Positions 18,192-27,938 of a DNA stretch of 64,000 bases are shown one piece after another. The first letter of the stretch is position 1; the number at the start of each line of letters is the position of its first letter. This stretch comes from Saprospiraceae bacterium (GTDB lineage: Bacteria; Bacteroidota; Bacteroidia; Chitinophagales; Saprospiraceae). Below the pieces are notes generated by a model. That model had not been told where the DNA came from. It saw only the letters and a list, made by a program, of their open reading frames with translations, and ran no database searches. The translations under genes were made by a program, and so were the position numbers. The stretch is from contig JALHRR010000022.1 in assembly GCA_022841345.1 (NCBI GenBank), forward strand, positions 1 to 64,000, in the 5' to 3' direction.

Positions 18192-19070
18192 TTCCAGGTT
18201 TGGATGCGGCGGCTTTTCTTATTACGAAATAAAATTGTTATTTTTTTTTGTTAAAAATATCCTTTATCAACCAATACAATAACAACAAATAATATATTAA
18301 AATTAATATTATGTGAACTTCAATGAATTTTTTATTGCACTTTTTTCAACCCTAAAAATCTAAAGAAAATCGTATCTCGTATGTAACGGAGTCGGATAGG
18401 TCCCGGAAAGCGAAGATTTTTAAAAGTTTAAAGAAGCTGTTTTACAACCTACTTCAAACTGGTTAATTTGAAAAATCAGTCTTTCTTACCAACCACAAAT
18501 AAGTAAAATAGTATTATCCTTACAAGGACTAAAGAATTATATGTGCTGCATTATGTTAAGGTGAGAGCCAACCCCTGAAGTGGAGTTGGCTTTCCGTTTT
18601 TAAGGAACTTTCCCTTACCCGGGCAGAACAAAACAAGTCCTCATTATCTATGGAATTAGTGAAGCTCCGGATATAGCCGGATAATAAGATTAATAGGTAT
18701 TTGGAACGATTTTACAGGATCGGCTTTATCTGTGCCGGCCCATTTCTGTTTGCTTTACTTTGAAAAGAAACATCCTTACTCATTATTCAAGCTCGTTCAA
18801 TCATTTCATCCGGCTCAGGCATTTTAAATGTGTAGCTTTAAGTGCAATTGAGCAATCAGTTGAATGGAGCAAATAGCAGTATTTAATATTATATGAAGCA
18901 ATGATTTCCAATATTTGGAAATCGACTTCCTGGCTGGGGAAAGGATGGAAAACATTTATTTCATTAAATGCCTTGCTGAGATTATTTTTAATCAAAGTAT
19001 CGCAAACAACCTTAACAATTGATTTTTTGTATTTCAATGTTGGCCACCTTGCCCCGGCTTTTTGTTTTAC
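18192..19070. other. Long AT-rich gene-free region, possible small RNA
   Basis: No protein-like frame is present; two short opposing frames (18801-19037 and 18901-19170) look random. The part from about 18360 to 18600 ends in a terminator-like hairpin without any preceding coding sequence, compatible with a small RNA or a lost gene. A CTCCGGATATAGCCGGA inverted repeat lies near 18665. Confidence 0.4.
18566..18601 (+). terminator. Terminator-like hairpin with no upstream gene
   Basis: AGCCAACCCC (18566-18575) pairs with GGAGTTGGCT (18582-18591) with one mismatch, followed by TTCCGTTTTT. It lies 375 bp after the amidohydrolase terminator, so it would end a separate transcript. Confidence 0.5.
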
Positions 19071-19856
19071 TTACCTGACTTCCTCATCAGTCTTTACTTC
19101 CATAGAATCAAGCGGAATTTCCAGAAAACCTTCCAGATCATATTCAAGAGATTTTTCAATTCTGGACTGAATGTCAGGGTGTGAACTCATGATCTCAATC
19201 TGATTGGCAGATTCCGGATGCTCTTCTTTCAATTTCCTGAATAATGTGCCCAAATATTTGGGATTGATTCCACTATCATACAGCAAAGAAAGTGCAAATT
19301 CATCTGCCTCTTTTTCCTGTCTTCTGCTAAATGCTCCTCTTGTCATGGATAAAATAATTTCTCTTGCTAATACCATATCACCTCCGGTGGCAACGGTGGT
19401 AATGATGGTAAGACCAAACTCTGAAATCAACTTGTTGACCACATGTTTTTTCTCCACATGAGCAATTTCATGCGCTAATACCGCTGCTATTTCCTCAGGC
19501 TTGTCTGCGAGATCGAGCATGCCTTTGAAAAAGTAAATATTGCCATCCAGTGTAGCAAATGCGTTGGGGATTTCATTATCCAGGATTTTTATTTTGTACT
19601 CATAATCTGAGTCCGGCATCTGTTTTTCAAACCTGGTTAATATTTCTTCAAATGTCTTTGTCCAGACAGTATCCTCAATGACTGTGTACTGTTTTTCGAT
19701 TAGATCTGTTATAAATTCAGCCAGTTTTTCCTCCTGTTCAAGGCTAATAAGATTATTCAATGGTTTTTGAGCTGGTATTAATTTGCTCAGTGCAAACCAC
19801 AATAATCCGCAGCCCACAATGAGTATTAATCCATCTCTGATGATTTTTTCAAACAT
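19071..19856 (-). CDS. M48-family zinc metalloprotease, membrane-anchored
   Basis: A 261-residue protein with an N-terminal membrane anchor (about residues 8-23), the zinc motif HEIAHVEKKH at 129-138 and the third ligand Glu in EKEADEFAL (E183), as in HtpX/Oma1/BepA-type M48 peptidases. The domain faces either side of the membrane depending on anchor orientation; family members act in envelope protein quality control. It starts 2 bp after the stop of the preceding DUF4870-like gene, and with the two membrane genes upstream it forms an apparent three-gene operon. Confidence 0.88.
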   Translation of the reverse strand: MFEKIIRDGLILIVGCGLLWFALSKLIPAQKPLNNLISLEQEEKLAEFITDLIEKQYTVIEDTVWTKTFEEILTRFEKQMPDSDYEYKIKILDNEIPNAFATLDGNIYFFKGMLDLADKPEEIAAVLAHEIAHVEKKHVVNKLISEFGLTIITTVATGGDMVLAREIILSMTRGAFSRRQEKEADEFALSLLYDSGINPKYLGTLFRKLKEEHPESANQIEIMSSHPDIQSRIEKSLEYDLEGFLEIPLDSMEVKTDEEVR

Positions 19857-19858
19857 GA

Positions 19859-20362
19859 TTACATCGGAGGTTTATTGGAAGGATTAGCTCTTACGTATTC
19901 AGATTCTTCATCTCTCACCTGAAATACCTGATGATATGCCAGTCTGCCAAAAAATAAAAAGTAGTAGAATCTGCCTTTCCTTGCCTGAATTGCGGCATAA
20001 ATACTTACAGCAAAATATATGATATTGATCAGTACAGCAATGGCTAAGAGTCCGAGATAGGCACTTGAAAATTCTCCTCCTTCAAATAGGATTCTGATAG
20101 TCCAGATGACAATGACACCATTCAACAAACTGGTTGGAATCTGCGACCACAAGGATTGCAGAATATGAAATCTGACAAACCGACCCTTCGATTTGTGCAG
20201 AAAATAATAAATTAATGCAGCCAGAATATTCAACATAGGAAGAGGAAGACCAGCACCCAATGCGGCAAACATCATGAGATATGAGCCCATGGCGTCTTCC
20301 TTTTCCCTTGTTGAAATTTCTTCCGGCTGAGGCAGAGGATGATATTCTGTCAAATCACTCAT
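19859..20362 (-). CDS. DUF4870/Tic20-like membrane protein
   Basis: A 167-residue protein with three to four hydrophobic helices (about residues 28-52, 72-92, 100-125) and the family-like segment KGRFVRFHILQSLW, matching DUF4870 (Tic20-like) proteins where H-x-x-Q-S is typical. It overlaps the upstream DUF4389 gene by 4 bp and precedes the M48 protease by 2 bp. The function is unknown; the linkage suggests a shared envelope role with the protease. Confidence 0.75.
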   Translation of the reverse strand: MSDLTEYHPLPQPEEISTREKEDAMGSYLMMFAALGAGLPLPMLNILAALIYYFLHKSKGRFVRFHILQSLWSQIPTSLLNGVIVIWTIRILFEGGEFSSAYLGLLAIAVLINIIYFAVSIYAAIQARKGRFYYFLFFGRLAYHQVFQVRDEESEYVRANPSNKPPM

Positions 20363-21090
20363 ACGAGATCTTCAGGTTTTGGAGGTTTCGGATTTTCTTC
20401 ATCATTCTCATTGCCGGTATAATTCAAATCTGCTCCGGCGAAAGGATCATCAAAAGCTAATGTCGGGGTTGGTCCCAGGTACGGATCATCATAACCTTCA
20501 TCATGCTCAGGCTCACCCGTGAAAGGAGGATATGTGTCTGTCATATACATCATATAGAGATTTACTCTGGTACTCCATCTCAGATAATTGATATTGAACT
20601 TGTGAAAATCCTCAGGATACTTCTTGGTAAAAAGAACTATCCAAAATGCCAGAAACGCAAATATCTGGACTACAATGCCCACAAATAATAAAATAAATCC
20701 ATGAGGTACCAGAACATACAGCCATCCAAAAAGTGCTCTCAATAATACAGTTCCTCTGTCACTCTGCTCGATATACGGCACTTCAAAATGAATATTTTCA
20801 TCCTCCACATCCAGCCCAAAAGCAGGATATCCATCCAGCAAATTGAGGACTCTGGTATTCAGACGGATCCCCCACTTTAGATATTTTACCTGATACTCAA
20901 AAAAACTTTCAGGAAATTTTCCGGTAAACAAGATCACCCAAAAAGTAATAAACTGCAAAATACCGCTCCAGATTGCCAGAAAAAACATGCAGAAAGCATG
21001 CGGTATGACAATGTACAGCCATCCAAAAAATGTCCTTAACAATAGCTCAGTCCTTGAATAGGACTCCTGATAGTTGATTTTGAGTTGCAT
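20359..21090 (-). CDS. DUF4389 membrane protein with internal duplication
   Basis: A 243-residue membrane protein made of two similar halves: LLLRTFFGWLYIVIPHAF...FWVILFTGKFPESFFEY..KYLKWGIRLN and LLRALFGWLYVLVPHGF...FWIVLFTKKYPEDFHKF..NYLRWSTRVN. Each half carries a hydrophobic hairpin typical of DUF4389. The tail after residue 200 is acidic and proline-rich (PPKPEDLV). It is the first gene of the operon leading to the DUF4870-like protein and M48 protease. Role unknown. Confidence 0.8.
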   Translation of the reverse strand: MQLKINYQESYSRTELLLRTFFGWLYIVIPHAFCMFFLAIWSGILQFITFWVILFTGKFPESFFEYQVKYLKWGIRLNTRVLNLLDGYPAFGLDVEDENIHFEVPYIEQSDRGTVLLRALFGWLYVLVPHGFILLFVGIVVQIFAFLAFWIVLFTKKYPEDFHKFNINYLRWSTRVNLYMMYMTDTYPPFTGEPEHDEGYDDPYLGPTPTLAFDDPFAGADLNYTGNENDEENPKPPKPEDLV

Positions 21091-21432
21091 ATGGCGTTGA
21101 GATTTGGTTTAGTTTTGTTTTATTTTGTCAATGCCCGTTTCCGAAAGTAATCTTCTTCCTTTTTTATGGAATGCATATCGTCTGTATCAAATATAATATA
21201 AGATTTTTAATATGATATTTTAAATTATACATTTCGTTTAAAAATATGTAATTCCATATTTTATAACTAGTGGTGATGTAATAATTTTTATCACCACACT
21301 GTCAAATGCAGGATTCTGATCTGAAATCACACGCGATAGAATTAGTTCATTGAAAGTGCTTGCCTGAGATGCAGACCCCTTTAGTGTAAGAGGTGATCTA
21401 TACGGAATAGAACCCATTCATCAGGATAAAAA
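21091..21432. other. Gene-free AT-rich interval
   Basis: It holds the presumptive promoter of the DUF4389 operon (minus strand), in very AT-rich sequence around 21180-21300. I see no repeat or gene. Confidence 0.4.
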
Positions 21433-21466
21433 AAAAGAGGCTGGTGCAGAAATACCCAGCCTCTTT
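21433..21466 (-). terminator. Terminator of the sigma factor operon
   Basis: A perfect 12-bp stem, AAAAGAGGCTGG (21433-21444) with CCAGCCTCTTTT (21455-21466), with an A-run on the plus strand that reads as a T-run on the minus strand. It lies 12 bp after the stop of the sigma-partner gene. Confidence 0.9.
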
Positions 21467-21477
21467 TATGCTCACAT

Positions 21478-22122
21478 TTACCAGAAAATAAACTTCTTCT
21501 TTTTGATAGTTGAGGAGTCAGTCGCGGTTTCATTTTGTTTTCTGGCTGGTATGGAATCTGTAACCATTCCATTCCCCTGATTCAATTTCTCCAAGGAAGG
21601 GTTTTGCATCTCTTGCTCACCTTTAATTTCTCCCTGAAGCCCTCCGGTGGCTGATTCATTCAGTGATGATTCCTTGCTATCCAAATTTTCAGTACCGGAA
21701 TTTTCAGACACATTTGCATTTTGCTTAGATGGGTTCTCAATTTTTTTAATGGCTGAACCCACTTGTTCATCAGTTGATGTTTCAATTTGTCCGCTGTGCT
21801 TTTCCTGTATCTCTCTGACTTGATTCTCCTGAGAATTTTGAATGGCAAGCGCACTCCATTGTGTCCCTGCCATAGTCATGATCAATGCGAATCCTCCCAG
21901 AAAAATCCATCGGAATCTTTTGAACATCTTTCCAGCTCCGGTTTCAGGCTTACTGTCACTGTGTGCAGCTCCGCCTGAAGTGGAATCATCTGCCGGAAAG
22001 TTTTGGTCCAGTAAAGCCTGCATTCCTTCCCAGTGTGCCTCATTCATCAGAGGTCTGACATTTGCATCCAGGGTTTGCATGAATTGATCCACAGGATGAT
22101 TATCTATTGGTTGCTTGTTCAT
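21478..22122 (-). CDS. Single-pass membrane protein coupled to ECF sigma factor (putative anti-sigma)
   Basis: A 214-residue protein with a short N-terminal cytosolic part (VDQFMQTLDANVRPLMNEAHWEGMQALLDQNFP), a single TM helix (about residues 68-84, WIFLGGFALIMTMAGTQW) and a long Ser/Gln/Glu-rich tail with low complexity. The ATG overlaps the stop codon of the sigma gene (ATGA), which sets the start and implies translational coupling; the frame opens 20 codons further upstream. Position, size and topology fit an anti-sigma or sigma-regulatory partner, but there is no recognisable zinc-binding or FecR domain, so this is inference from context. Confidence 0.6.
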   Translation of the reverse strand: MNKQPIDNHPVDQFMQTLDANVRPLMNEAHWEGMQALLDQNFPADDSTSGGAAHSDSKPETGAGKMFKRFRWIFLGGFALIMTMAGTQWSALAIQNSQENQVREIQEKHSGQIETSTDEQVGSAIKKIENPSKQNANVSENSGTENLDSKESSLNESATGGLQGEIKGEQEMQNPSLEKLNQGNGMVTDSIPARKQNETATDSSTIKKKKFIFW

Positions 22123-22655
22123 AATTGGCTGTTTTGCTGTAAATACAATTGCAATCTCTTTCTTGCGGAAAATAAATGCCATTTTGAATTGGCTACCGAA
22201 ATCTCCATCATCGCTGCAATTTCCGCATGTGAATAGCCTTCCAGCGCATACAAGTTGAAGACAGTCGCGGTCAGATCCGGTAATTGACTCAGCAGGAACT
22301 GCATCATCTGGCCGGCATCCTTTTCTTCTGCGAGATTGATGACACTTTTCTCCGGAATATTATCGATCGCTTCGGTATTAGATAATTTATTGGTTGCTCT
22401 AAGATGATCCAGTGCTTCATTGATTACCACCCTTTTTATCCAACCAAAAAAATTATCCTCATTTCCTTCAAACTGACCGATCTTCACAAATACCTTCAAC
22501 ATTCCTTTGTTCAGAATATCTGCGGCATCTGCCTCCACTCTTACATACCGAAACAAAAGGCGCATCAGATCCGGATAGCACTGACGGTACAATGCCTCCT
22601 GTCCTTTGCGCTCTTTGTTTTGGCATGATTGAAATATGATTTTGTCAATCTTCAT
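22119..22655 (-). CDS. RNA polymerase ECF sigma-70 factor
   Basis: A 178-residue extracytoplasmic-function sigma factor. Region 2 covers about residues 22-92 (RQCYPDLMRLLFRYVRVEADAADILNKGMLKVF...FFGWIKRVVINEALDHLR), and region 4 covers about 120-172 (LPDLTATVFNLYALEGYSHAEIAAMMEISVANSKWHLFSARKRLQ). The usual EAEDILQE is varied to AADILNKG. It is followed by the coupled membrane protein and a terminator, giving a two-gene operon. The beta-barrel gene upstream is a separate unit but could be a target. Confidence 0.88.
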   Translation of the reverse strand: MKIDKIIFQSCQNKERKGQEALYRQCYPDLMRLLFRYVRVEADAADILNKGMLKVFVKIGQFEGNEDNFFGWIKRVVINEALDHLRATNKLSNTEAIDNIPEKSVINLAEEKDAGQMMQFLLSQLPDLTATVFNLYALEGYSHAEIAAMMEISVANSKWHLFSARKRLQLYLQQNSQL

Positions 22656-22718
22656 TTCCGGTTTTGTCTTTTATGTTCGCTCTGATGAAGCTGTGATCGC
22701 TTTTCAAAAATGAATTTT

Positions 22719-23513
22719 TCAGAAAAACAGTGTTCCGCGGATCAGTATATTATGCCAGTGAACGGTCCCGGCTTTATCTCCGCTATCCCTCCACAGCAAA
22801 CTACTGTTATTGTAGTGATATCCCACATCCAGCATCAATCCCAGGTTCTCCAGAATATTCACTCTCAGTCCTATCGATGGATTAAAATAATAACCATTGC
22901 TCATTTTCATATTCGCAAACAGGGTCTCATCAAAGTAGTCTCCATTGACGGTGAAGTTGTATCCGCCGCTAAGCCCCAGCATGGTTGTAAATCTGCCTGA
23001 TTTGCTTTTAAGGATAGTATGCCTCAGGTCCAGCGCCAGCGGAAATGTCTGCCTGCTGGGAGCATTTAGCGGATCACTTAGTTGTCCGAAGTAATGCACT
23101 CCCAGACCTATTTGAAAGTCCGGATTAACATTCACTCCAAAGGACAATCCGAATCCCGCATAAGCATAATCTCCGCCTCCGGTTACCCCATGGACCATTC
23201 CGTAAGTCCTGCGATTGTTGTAGACTTTTTTGGGAGATTGGAGCGCGTCTTTCTTTGTTTTTTGCGGACTTAGATCTGATTCATCTGCAACCAGTCGGGT
23301 CATTTTTTCGATGGTTTCATATTCGATTTTCAGTGTATCCTTTTCCGGCAATCTGAGCAAACGTATATATTCACCCGGTTTTTGTTCTATGACGATACCT
23401 TCATAAGCGCGCTGGTCAGTCAGAAATATTTTATCCAGCGCTTTCATTTGGCTGATGGCGGATTGCGTGAAAAGAATCACTATCAATAATGTGTTGGCTA
23501 CAATCGTTTTCAT
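22719..23513 (-). CDS. Outer-membrane beta-barrel protein
   Basis: A 264-residue exported protein: signal peptide (KTIVANTLLIVILFTQSAISQ), a short N-terminal domain (IFLTDQRAYEGIVIEQKPGEYIRLLRLPEKDTLKIEYETIEKM) like those that precede small barrels, then alternating amphipathic strands (YAYAGFGLSFGVNVNPDFQIGLGVHYFG, GLSGGYNFTVNG, IGLRVNILENLGLMLDVGYHY) ending in IRGTLFF with a terminal Phe suited to the BAM complex. The ATG at 23513 is chosen because it begins the signal peptide. The sigma factor gene follows 63 bp later. Confidence 0.8.
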   Translation of the reverse strand: MKTIVANTLLIVILFTQSAISQMKALDKIFLTDQRAYEGIVIEQKPGEYIRLLRLPEKDTLKIEYETIEKMTRLVADESDLSPQKTKKDALQSPKKVYNNRRTYGMVHGVTGGGDYAYAGFGLSFGVNVNPDFQIGLGVHYFGQLSDPLNAPSRQTFPLALDLRHTILKSKSGRFTTMLGLSGGYNFTVNGDYFDETLFANMKMSNGYYFNPSIGLRVNILENLGLMLDVGYHYNNSSLLWRDSGDKAGTVHWHNILIRGTLFF

Positions 23514-23953
23514 GGTTATTTGGTCTTTGAGTGTAAAATTAATTATTTGATTATTGTCATCCTGATCAAGATGCCCAATTGACGTTTCCTCCTTCCGGAC
23601 GGTTAGTATCAAAGTAATTTTTTTTAAATTTTTTGTTTTGGGCGTCCCCTTCGGTCGGGCTCTCCGCTTTACTCAGTCGTACCTCCTTCGTGCTCGCTGC
23701 GATCCCTGACGCTTGTTGTTCTGCTAAAGTTTTCAGCTTATACCCGGCCGTTCCAACTTAAAGATTGCAATTTTTTTCATTGGTGACACCAGGATGCGTG
23801 TCACCCCTCAGAAGCTCGAACCAGGATTTGACCAATAAATTGACAAGTTTAAAATCTTTCCCTAAATCTCCGGCCAGACACATTTCCTCACCTGGACTGG
23901 CTGTTCGCTAACAGCCAAAGGTAAATAGCCAAGAGCTTCTTCCCGGCCGCGTA
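23514..23953. other. Gene-free region with a Bacteroidota-type palindromic repeat
   Basis: The promoter region of the barrel gene is at the left end. The centre holds a GGGCGTCCCC...GGGATCGCAGC-type element (see the repeat at 23639). The right end carries GGCTGTTCGCTAACAGCC (23898-23915), a self-complementary arrangement of two AACAGCC boxes. Confidence 0.5.
23639..23715. repeat. GGGCGTCCCCTTCGGTCGGGC-type dispersed element
   Basis: It starts GGGCGTCCCCTTCGGTCGGG and ends GCTGCGATCCCTGACGC, so the ends can pair (GGCGTC/GACGC). A divergent reverse-orientation relative lies at about 49365-49500 (GTAAAGCGGATAGCGCGACC). I recall such elements as frequent in Bacteroidota intergenic DNA. Confidence 0.6.
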
Positions 23954-26900
23954 TCAGCACGTTGCGCCGCCATCCTCCACCGGAATATAAATATCAAAAG
24001 TAGCCCCCTTGCCCAACTCGGATTTGGCAGAAATGATTCCCTGATGATTTTCCACTATTTTCTTTACTATGGCGAGGCCGATCCCGGTTCCGGCGTATTG
24101 ACTTTTTCCGTGTAGTCTCTGAAACAGTCCGAATATTTTTTCCTGGTAAAGCGGTTCAAATCCTATTCCATTGTCAGAAACGCTGAAATGACAATACTCT
24201 TTGTCTTTATCCAGTTTCTGTATGTCAAATTTGGAGGATGGAGCAATGATGCTCCGGATTCTAATGACAGGGGATTCATCGGGTTTGGAAAATTTGAGTG
24301 AATTGCCGATCAGATTATGCATCATCTGACGAAATTGGAATGGTATCACTCTCAAAGTACAATCCACATCCACTTCTACATGTGCATTTTTTTGCTGCAA
24401 CTCCTCTCTCATATCTTCCAGCACTTCAGTTATTATTTTATCCAGCCGGGTTGCTTCAAATGTATGTTCCGGATTAGAAGAACGCGAATAAGCCAGCAAA
24501 TCTTCAATCAGTGTCTGCATGCGTTTTGCAGCAGATTGAATGCGTCTGAAATTATCTTTACCATTTTCACTGAGTTTGGATTGTTCCTTTTCCATGATGC
24601 GAGTGGAAAAAGTCTGAATTTTTCTCAGCGGCTCCTGTAAGTCATGACTGGATATATATGCAAAAGATTGCAGTTCTTTATTCATGTATTCCAGCTCTCT
24701 GTTTTTTTCTTTTAGCTCTGCAGTTCTTTCCTGAACCAACTTTTCCAATTCATTGAGAAATTCCTTCTGATCCTGAATGTCGGTACTTGTGCCCACCCAC
24801 ATTTGGATGATTCCATTTACATCCCTTTGCGGTATTGCCCGACTCAATTGCCATCGATATTCTCCGGTATGTTTACGGAATCTGTGTTCAAACAGAAAGT
24901 CCTTACCAGTGCTTACAGCTTCCTGCCATAGCCTGATATTTTGTTCCCTGTCATCAGGATGTATGATTTGAAGCCATCCATCCTTCATGATTTGGTGCAG
25001 ACTTAATCCTGAGTAAGTAAAAACCGATTGATTGAAATAATTCATATGGCCTTCAGTATCAGCGGTCCAGATATGCTGAGGCATTGAATCTGCCAAAAGT
25101 CTGAATTTATGCTCGCTCTCCAATAACTCTTTCTGACTTCTTTTCTGCTCAGTAATGTCCTGAACAGTTCCGATCATTTTATGGGCTTCATTTTGATCAT
25201 TATAAAAAACTCGCCCCTTCCCTTCAATCCAATGGATGGAGCCATCATTCCAAATGATCCTTGAAATATAATGTAATACTCCGGTTTCAAATGCCCTATG
25301 CATGGCCTTTTCCCTTATTCCCAGATCTTCCGGATGCAGATGGGAAATAATTTGTTCATGTGTCAGCTCCACCGGAGAATTGTAACCCAGTATCTGAAGA
25401 TATCGGTCAGAGTAATTTACTTCTCTTGTTTTCAGGTCTAATTCCCAGGTCCCGAGCTCGCTCGCTTCTATTACAATATTGAGTTTTGCTTCATGATCTT
25501 CAAGCTTTTTCTGATAAGTGACCTGATCATGAATATCCATACAGGCTCCAATAAATCCCTCGAATGCGAGACTGCTGGCCACTCTGGGTTTTCCTGTAAC
25601 CGAGATCCATCTGTACGCTCCATCATGTCTCCTGAGCCTGTATTCCATATAAAACTCTTCTCTTCTCTCAAAAGATCTGGAACAAATCTCCAGACTGCGT
25701 CCGAGATCGTCAGGATGAATACCTTTTGTCCAGCCATTTCCCAGTTGATCCTGCATGGACTTGCCCGTATATTCAAGCCAGGCTTTGTTTAAGAAAACAC
25801 ACTGATTATCGATGGTGGTCATCCATATCATTGCCGGCGCACTATCAGCTACCAGTCGAAATCTTTGTTCACTTTCTTCAATTCTTTTTCTGGCCAGTAC
25901 TTTCTCTGTCACCTCTATTGCTGTAGTAATTATTGAATTTATTTCTCCATTATTTTCAAGCAAGGGGGTGTATTCAAAATCAAAATAATATGTTTTTATT
26001 TCTCCCGATTCCATTACCTCAACAATTGAATCAAAAAATCTGACTGGCTTTTTGTGTTGGTACACCTGATCAAGAGAACTAATAAACTTGTCCATAATAA
26101 TCTCCGGGAATGCTTCGGACAGTTGTTTTCCAAGTATATCTCTTTCGCTTTTATTCCATCTTTTGAGCATGACTTCATTGGCCATTTCCACTCTGTGATC
26201 AGGCCCTTTGAAAATAGCAATACCCACAGGTGAGAGCATGATCAGATTCCGAAACCGGAGTTCACTTTTTTTGAGATTTTCTTCTGCTTTTTTCTGATCA
26301 GTGATATCCACGCATGATCCGATATATCCTTCAAACACTCCATCTGCTCTGTATCGGGGGCTTCCTTTTGCATAAAGCCTGTTGTAGCCTCCATCTCTGT
26401 TAAGTATTCTGAATTCACCGGACCATTTGGCCTGAGTTTCGAAGGCACCCAGGTAAATTCTCAGGAATTCTTCTCTATCATCAGGATGCACCAGATCTAC
26501 CCATCCGAATGTCAGCAATTCTTTCGTCGGTCTTCCGGTCAGCTTTTCCCAGGCCTGATTGAAATATATTGCATTTCCTGTTTCGTCTCCGGTAGCAATC
26601 AGAATATCAGAATTTTCAGCCATATTTCTGAACCTGGCCTCACTTTCTGAAATTTGATTTTTTGTGATATTTAGGTCCGTCACATCCGCAGCAGTATTCA
26701 GTACACCATATACCTTTCCTGATTCATCCAGTAAGGGTGTGAAATTATAATTGAAATAGAATGTTTGCAATTGATTGTTGACAAATAAAACGATGGGAGC
26801 ATTTTCTGCGAAAAATGGAACGCCTGTTTCAAAAACTCCTTCTACCTGCTCAAAAACGAGCGGGTCCAGCTCAGGTAAAATCTCTCTGAAAGTTTTCCCG

Positions 26901-27931
26901 ATAACGTCATCTCCCTTTCCCCAGGTTTTCAAAATTGCCTGATTGGCAATTTCAATACGAAGATCCTTGCCAACAAATACGCCCATTGGGAACGGAGTAT
27001 TATGCACCAGATCGCGCACTCTCAATTCACTTTTTTCAACTTTTGCGCGGGCTTTAACATGATCTGTAACATCCGAGGCTATTGCTACGATCCCAGTAAT
27101 CCTGCCATCCGTTTCTTTGAGCGCTTCATAAACAAAATTGATATAGACTGTTTCAATTTTATTATTCCGGGGCAGATTAACAGCTCTTTCTTTTTCAACA
27201 TATTTTTCTCCGCTGGAGTAAACATCTTCCAGGAGTTTTTCAAGCCCTTGTCCTTTTGCTTCCGGTAGTCCTTCGAAAATGGGGAGATTTAAAACATCTG
27301 CTTCATTTTTACCCCACAATTCCAGCATCAATGGATTTACAATTTCAACTACATGATTGTCACCTGTAAATATGCACATAGCCACTGGTGCCTGCATGAT
27401 ATGATTTTGAAAGCGGCGCTTACTCTCCTCCAGTTTCTTTACATTGATTACCTTTTCTGTAGTTTCAGTGCAGGTCACTAAAACTCCGGCTACCTGATTG
27501 TTGTCGTCATAGACCGGGCTATAACTGAAGGTCCAGTAAACGTCTTCTATCCGGCCATTTCGATATATCGGTATGAACTGATCTTCACTCCAGGTGGCTA
27601 CTCCTTCCTCCAATACCTGAGTGATGAGAGGATAAATAATATCCCAAATTTCTTCCCATGCCTCCCGGGCCGGCATTCCTAAAATGGAGGGGTGTTTTCC
27701 AAACTGTCCGAGGCTGGGTCTGTATGCATCATTATAGAAACAAATTAATTCTGGCCCCCACCAAAGAAACATAGGGAATCTTGAGTTAAGTATAATTCCC
27801 AGAGTAGTCTTCAGGCTTTGTGGCCAGTGCCGGGTAGATCCGACTGGTGTTTTGCTCCAATCTTTTTGCCGGGTCAGAACATGCATTTCTCCGGTACCCT
27901 TCAAAAATTCCAGTTGATCGGTATTCTCCAT
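23954..27931 (-). CDS. Cytosolic sensor histidine kinase with eight PAS domains
   Basis: A 1,325-residue kinase without TM segments. It begins with a PAS-like domain common in Bacteroidota kinases (DWSKTPVGSTRHWPQSL ... FPMFLWWGPELICFYNDAY). Seven more PAS/PAC units follow, starting at about residues 175, 305, 435, 560, 690, 815 and 945, each ending in a D(V/I)TD(Q/H) or EVTEK-like linker. HisKA contains the H-box SSHDLQEPLRKI (about 1105), and HATPase_c has NLIGNSLKFS, DNGIGF and GTGIGLAIVKK. It lies 7 bp downstream of the CheY-like gene. Multiple PAS units suggest redox, light or small-ligand sensing; no cofactor residue can be assigned confidently. Confidence 0.92.
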   Translation of the reverse strand: MENTDQLEFLKGTGEMHVLTRQKDWSKTPVGSTRHWPQSLKTTLGIILNSRFPMFLWWGPELICFYNDAYRPSLGQFGKHPSILGMPAREAWEEIWDIIYPLITQVLEEGVATWSEDQFIPIYRNGRIEDVYWTFSYSPVYDDNNQVAGVLVTCTETTEKVINVKKLEESKRRFQNHIMQAPVAMCIFTGDNHVVEIVNPLMLELWGKNEADVLNLPIFEGLPEAKGQGLEKLLEDVYSSGEKYVEKERAVNLPRNNKIETVYINFVYEALKETDGRITGIVAIASDVTDHVKARAKVEKSELRVRDLVHNTPFPMGVFVGKDLRIEIANQAILKTWGKGDDVIGKTFREILPELDPLVFEQVEGVFETGVPFFAENAPIVLFVNNQLQTFYFNYNFTPLLDESGKVYGVLNTAADVTDLNITKNQISESEARFRNMAENSDILIATGDETGNAIYFNQAWEKLTGRPTKELLTFGWVDLVHPDDREEFLRIYLGAFETQAKWSGEFRILNRDGGYNRLYAKGSPRYRADGVFEGYIGSCVDITDQKKAEENLKKSELRFRNLIMLSPVGIAIFKGPDHRVEMANEVMLKRWNKSERDILGKQLSEAFPEIIMDKFISSLDQVYQHKKPVRFFDSIVEVMESGEIKTYYFDFEYTPLLENNGEINSIITTAIEVTEKVLARKRIEESEQRFRLVADSAPAMIWMTTIDNQCVFLNKAWLEYTGKSMQDQLGNGWTKGIHPDDLGRSLEICSRSFERREEFYMEYRLRRHDGAYRWISVTGKPRVASSLAFEGFIGACMDIHDQVTYQKKLEDHEAKLNIVIEASELGTWELDLKTREVNYSDRYLQILGYNSPVELTHEQIISHLHPEDLGIREKAMHRAFETGVLHYISRIIWNDGSIHWIEGKGRVFYNDQNEAHKMIGTVQDITEQKRSQKELLESEHKFRLLADSMPQHIWTADTEGHMNYFNQSVFTYSGLSLHQIMKDGWLQIIHPDDREQNIRLWQEAVSTGKDFLFEHRFRKHTGEYRWQLSRAIPQRDVNGIIQMWVGTSTDIQDQKEFLNELEKLVQERTAELKEKNRELEYMNKELQSFAYISSHDLQEPLRKIQTFSTRIMEKEQSKLSENGKDNFRRIQSAAKRMQTLIEDLLAYSRSSNPEHTFEATRLDKIITEVLEDMREELQQKNAHVEVDVDCTLRVIPFQFRQMMHNLIGNSLKFSKPDESPVIRIRSIIAPSSKFDIQKLDKDKEYCHFSVSDNGIGFEPLYQEKIFGLFQRLHGKSQYAGTGIGLAIVKKIVENHQGIISAKSELGKGATFDIYIPVEDGGATC

Positions 27932-27938
27932 TCTCTAA

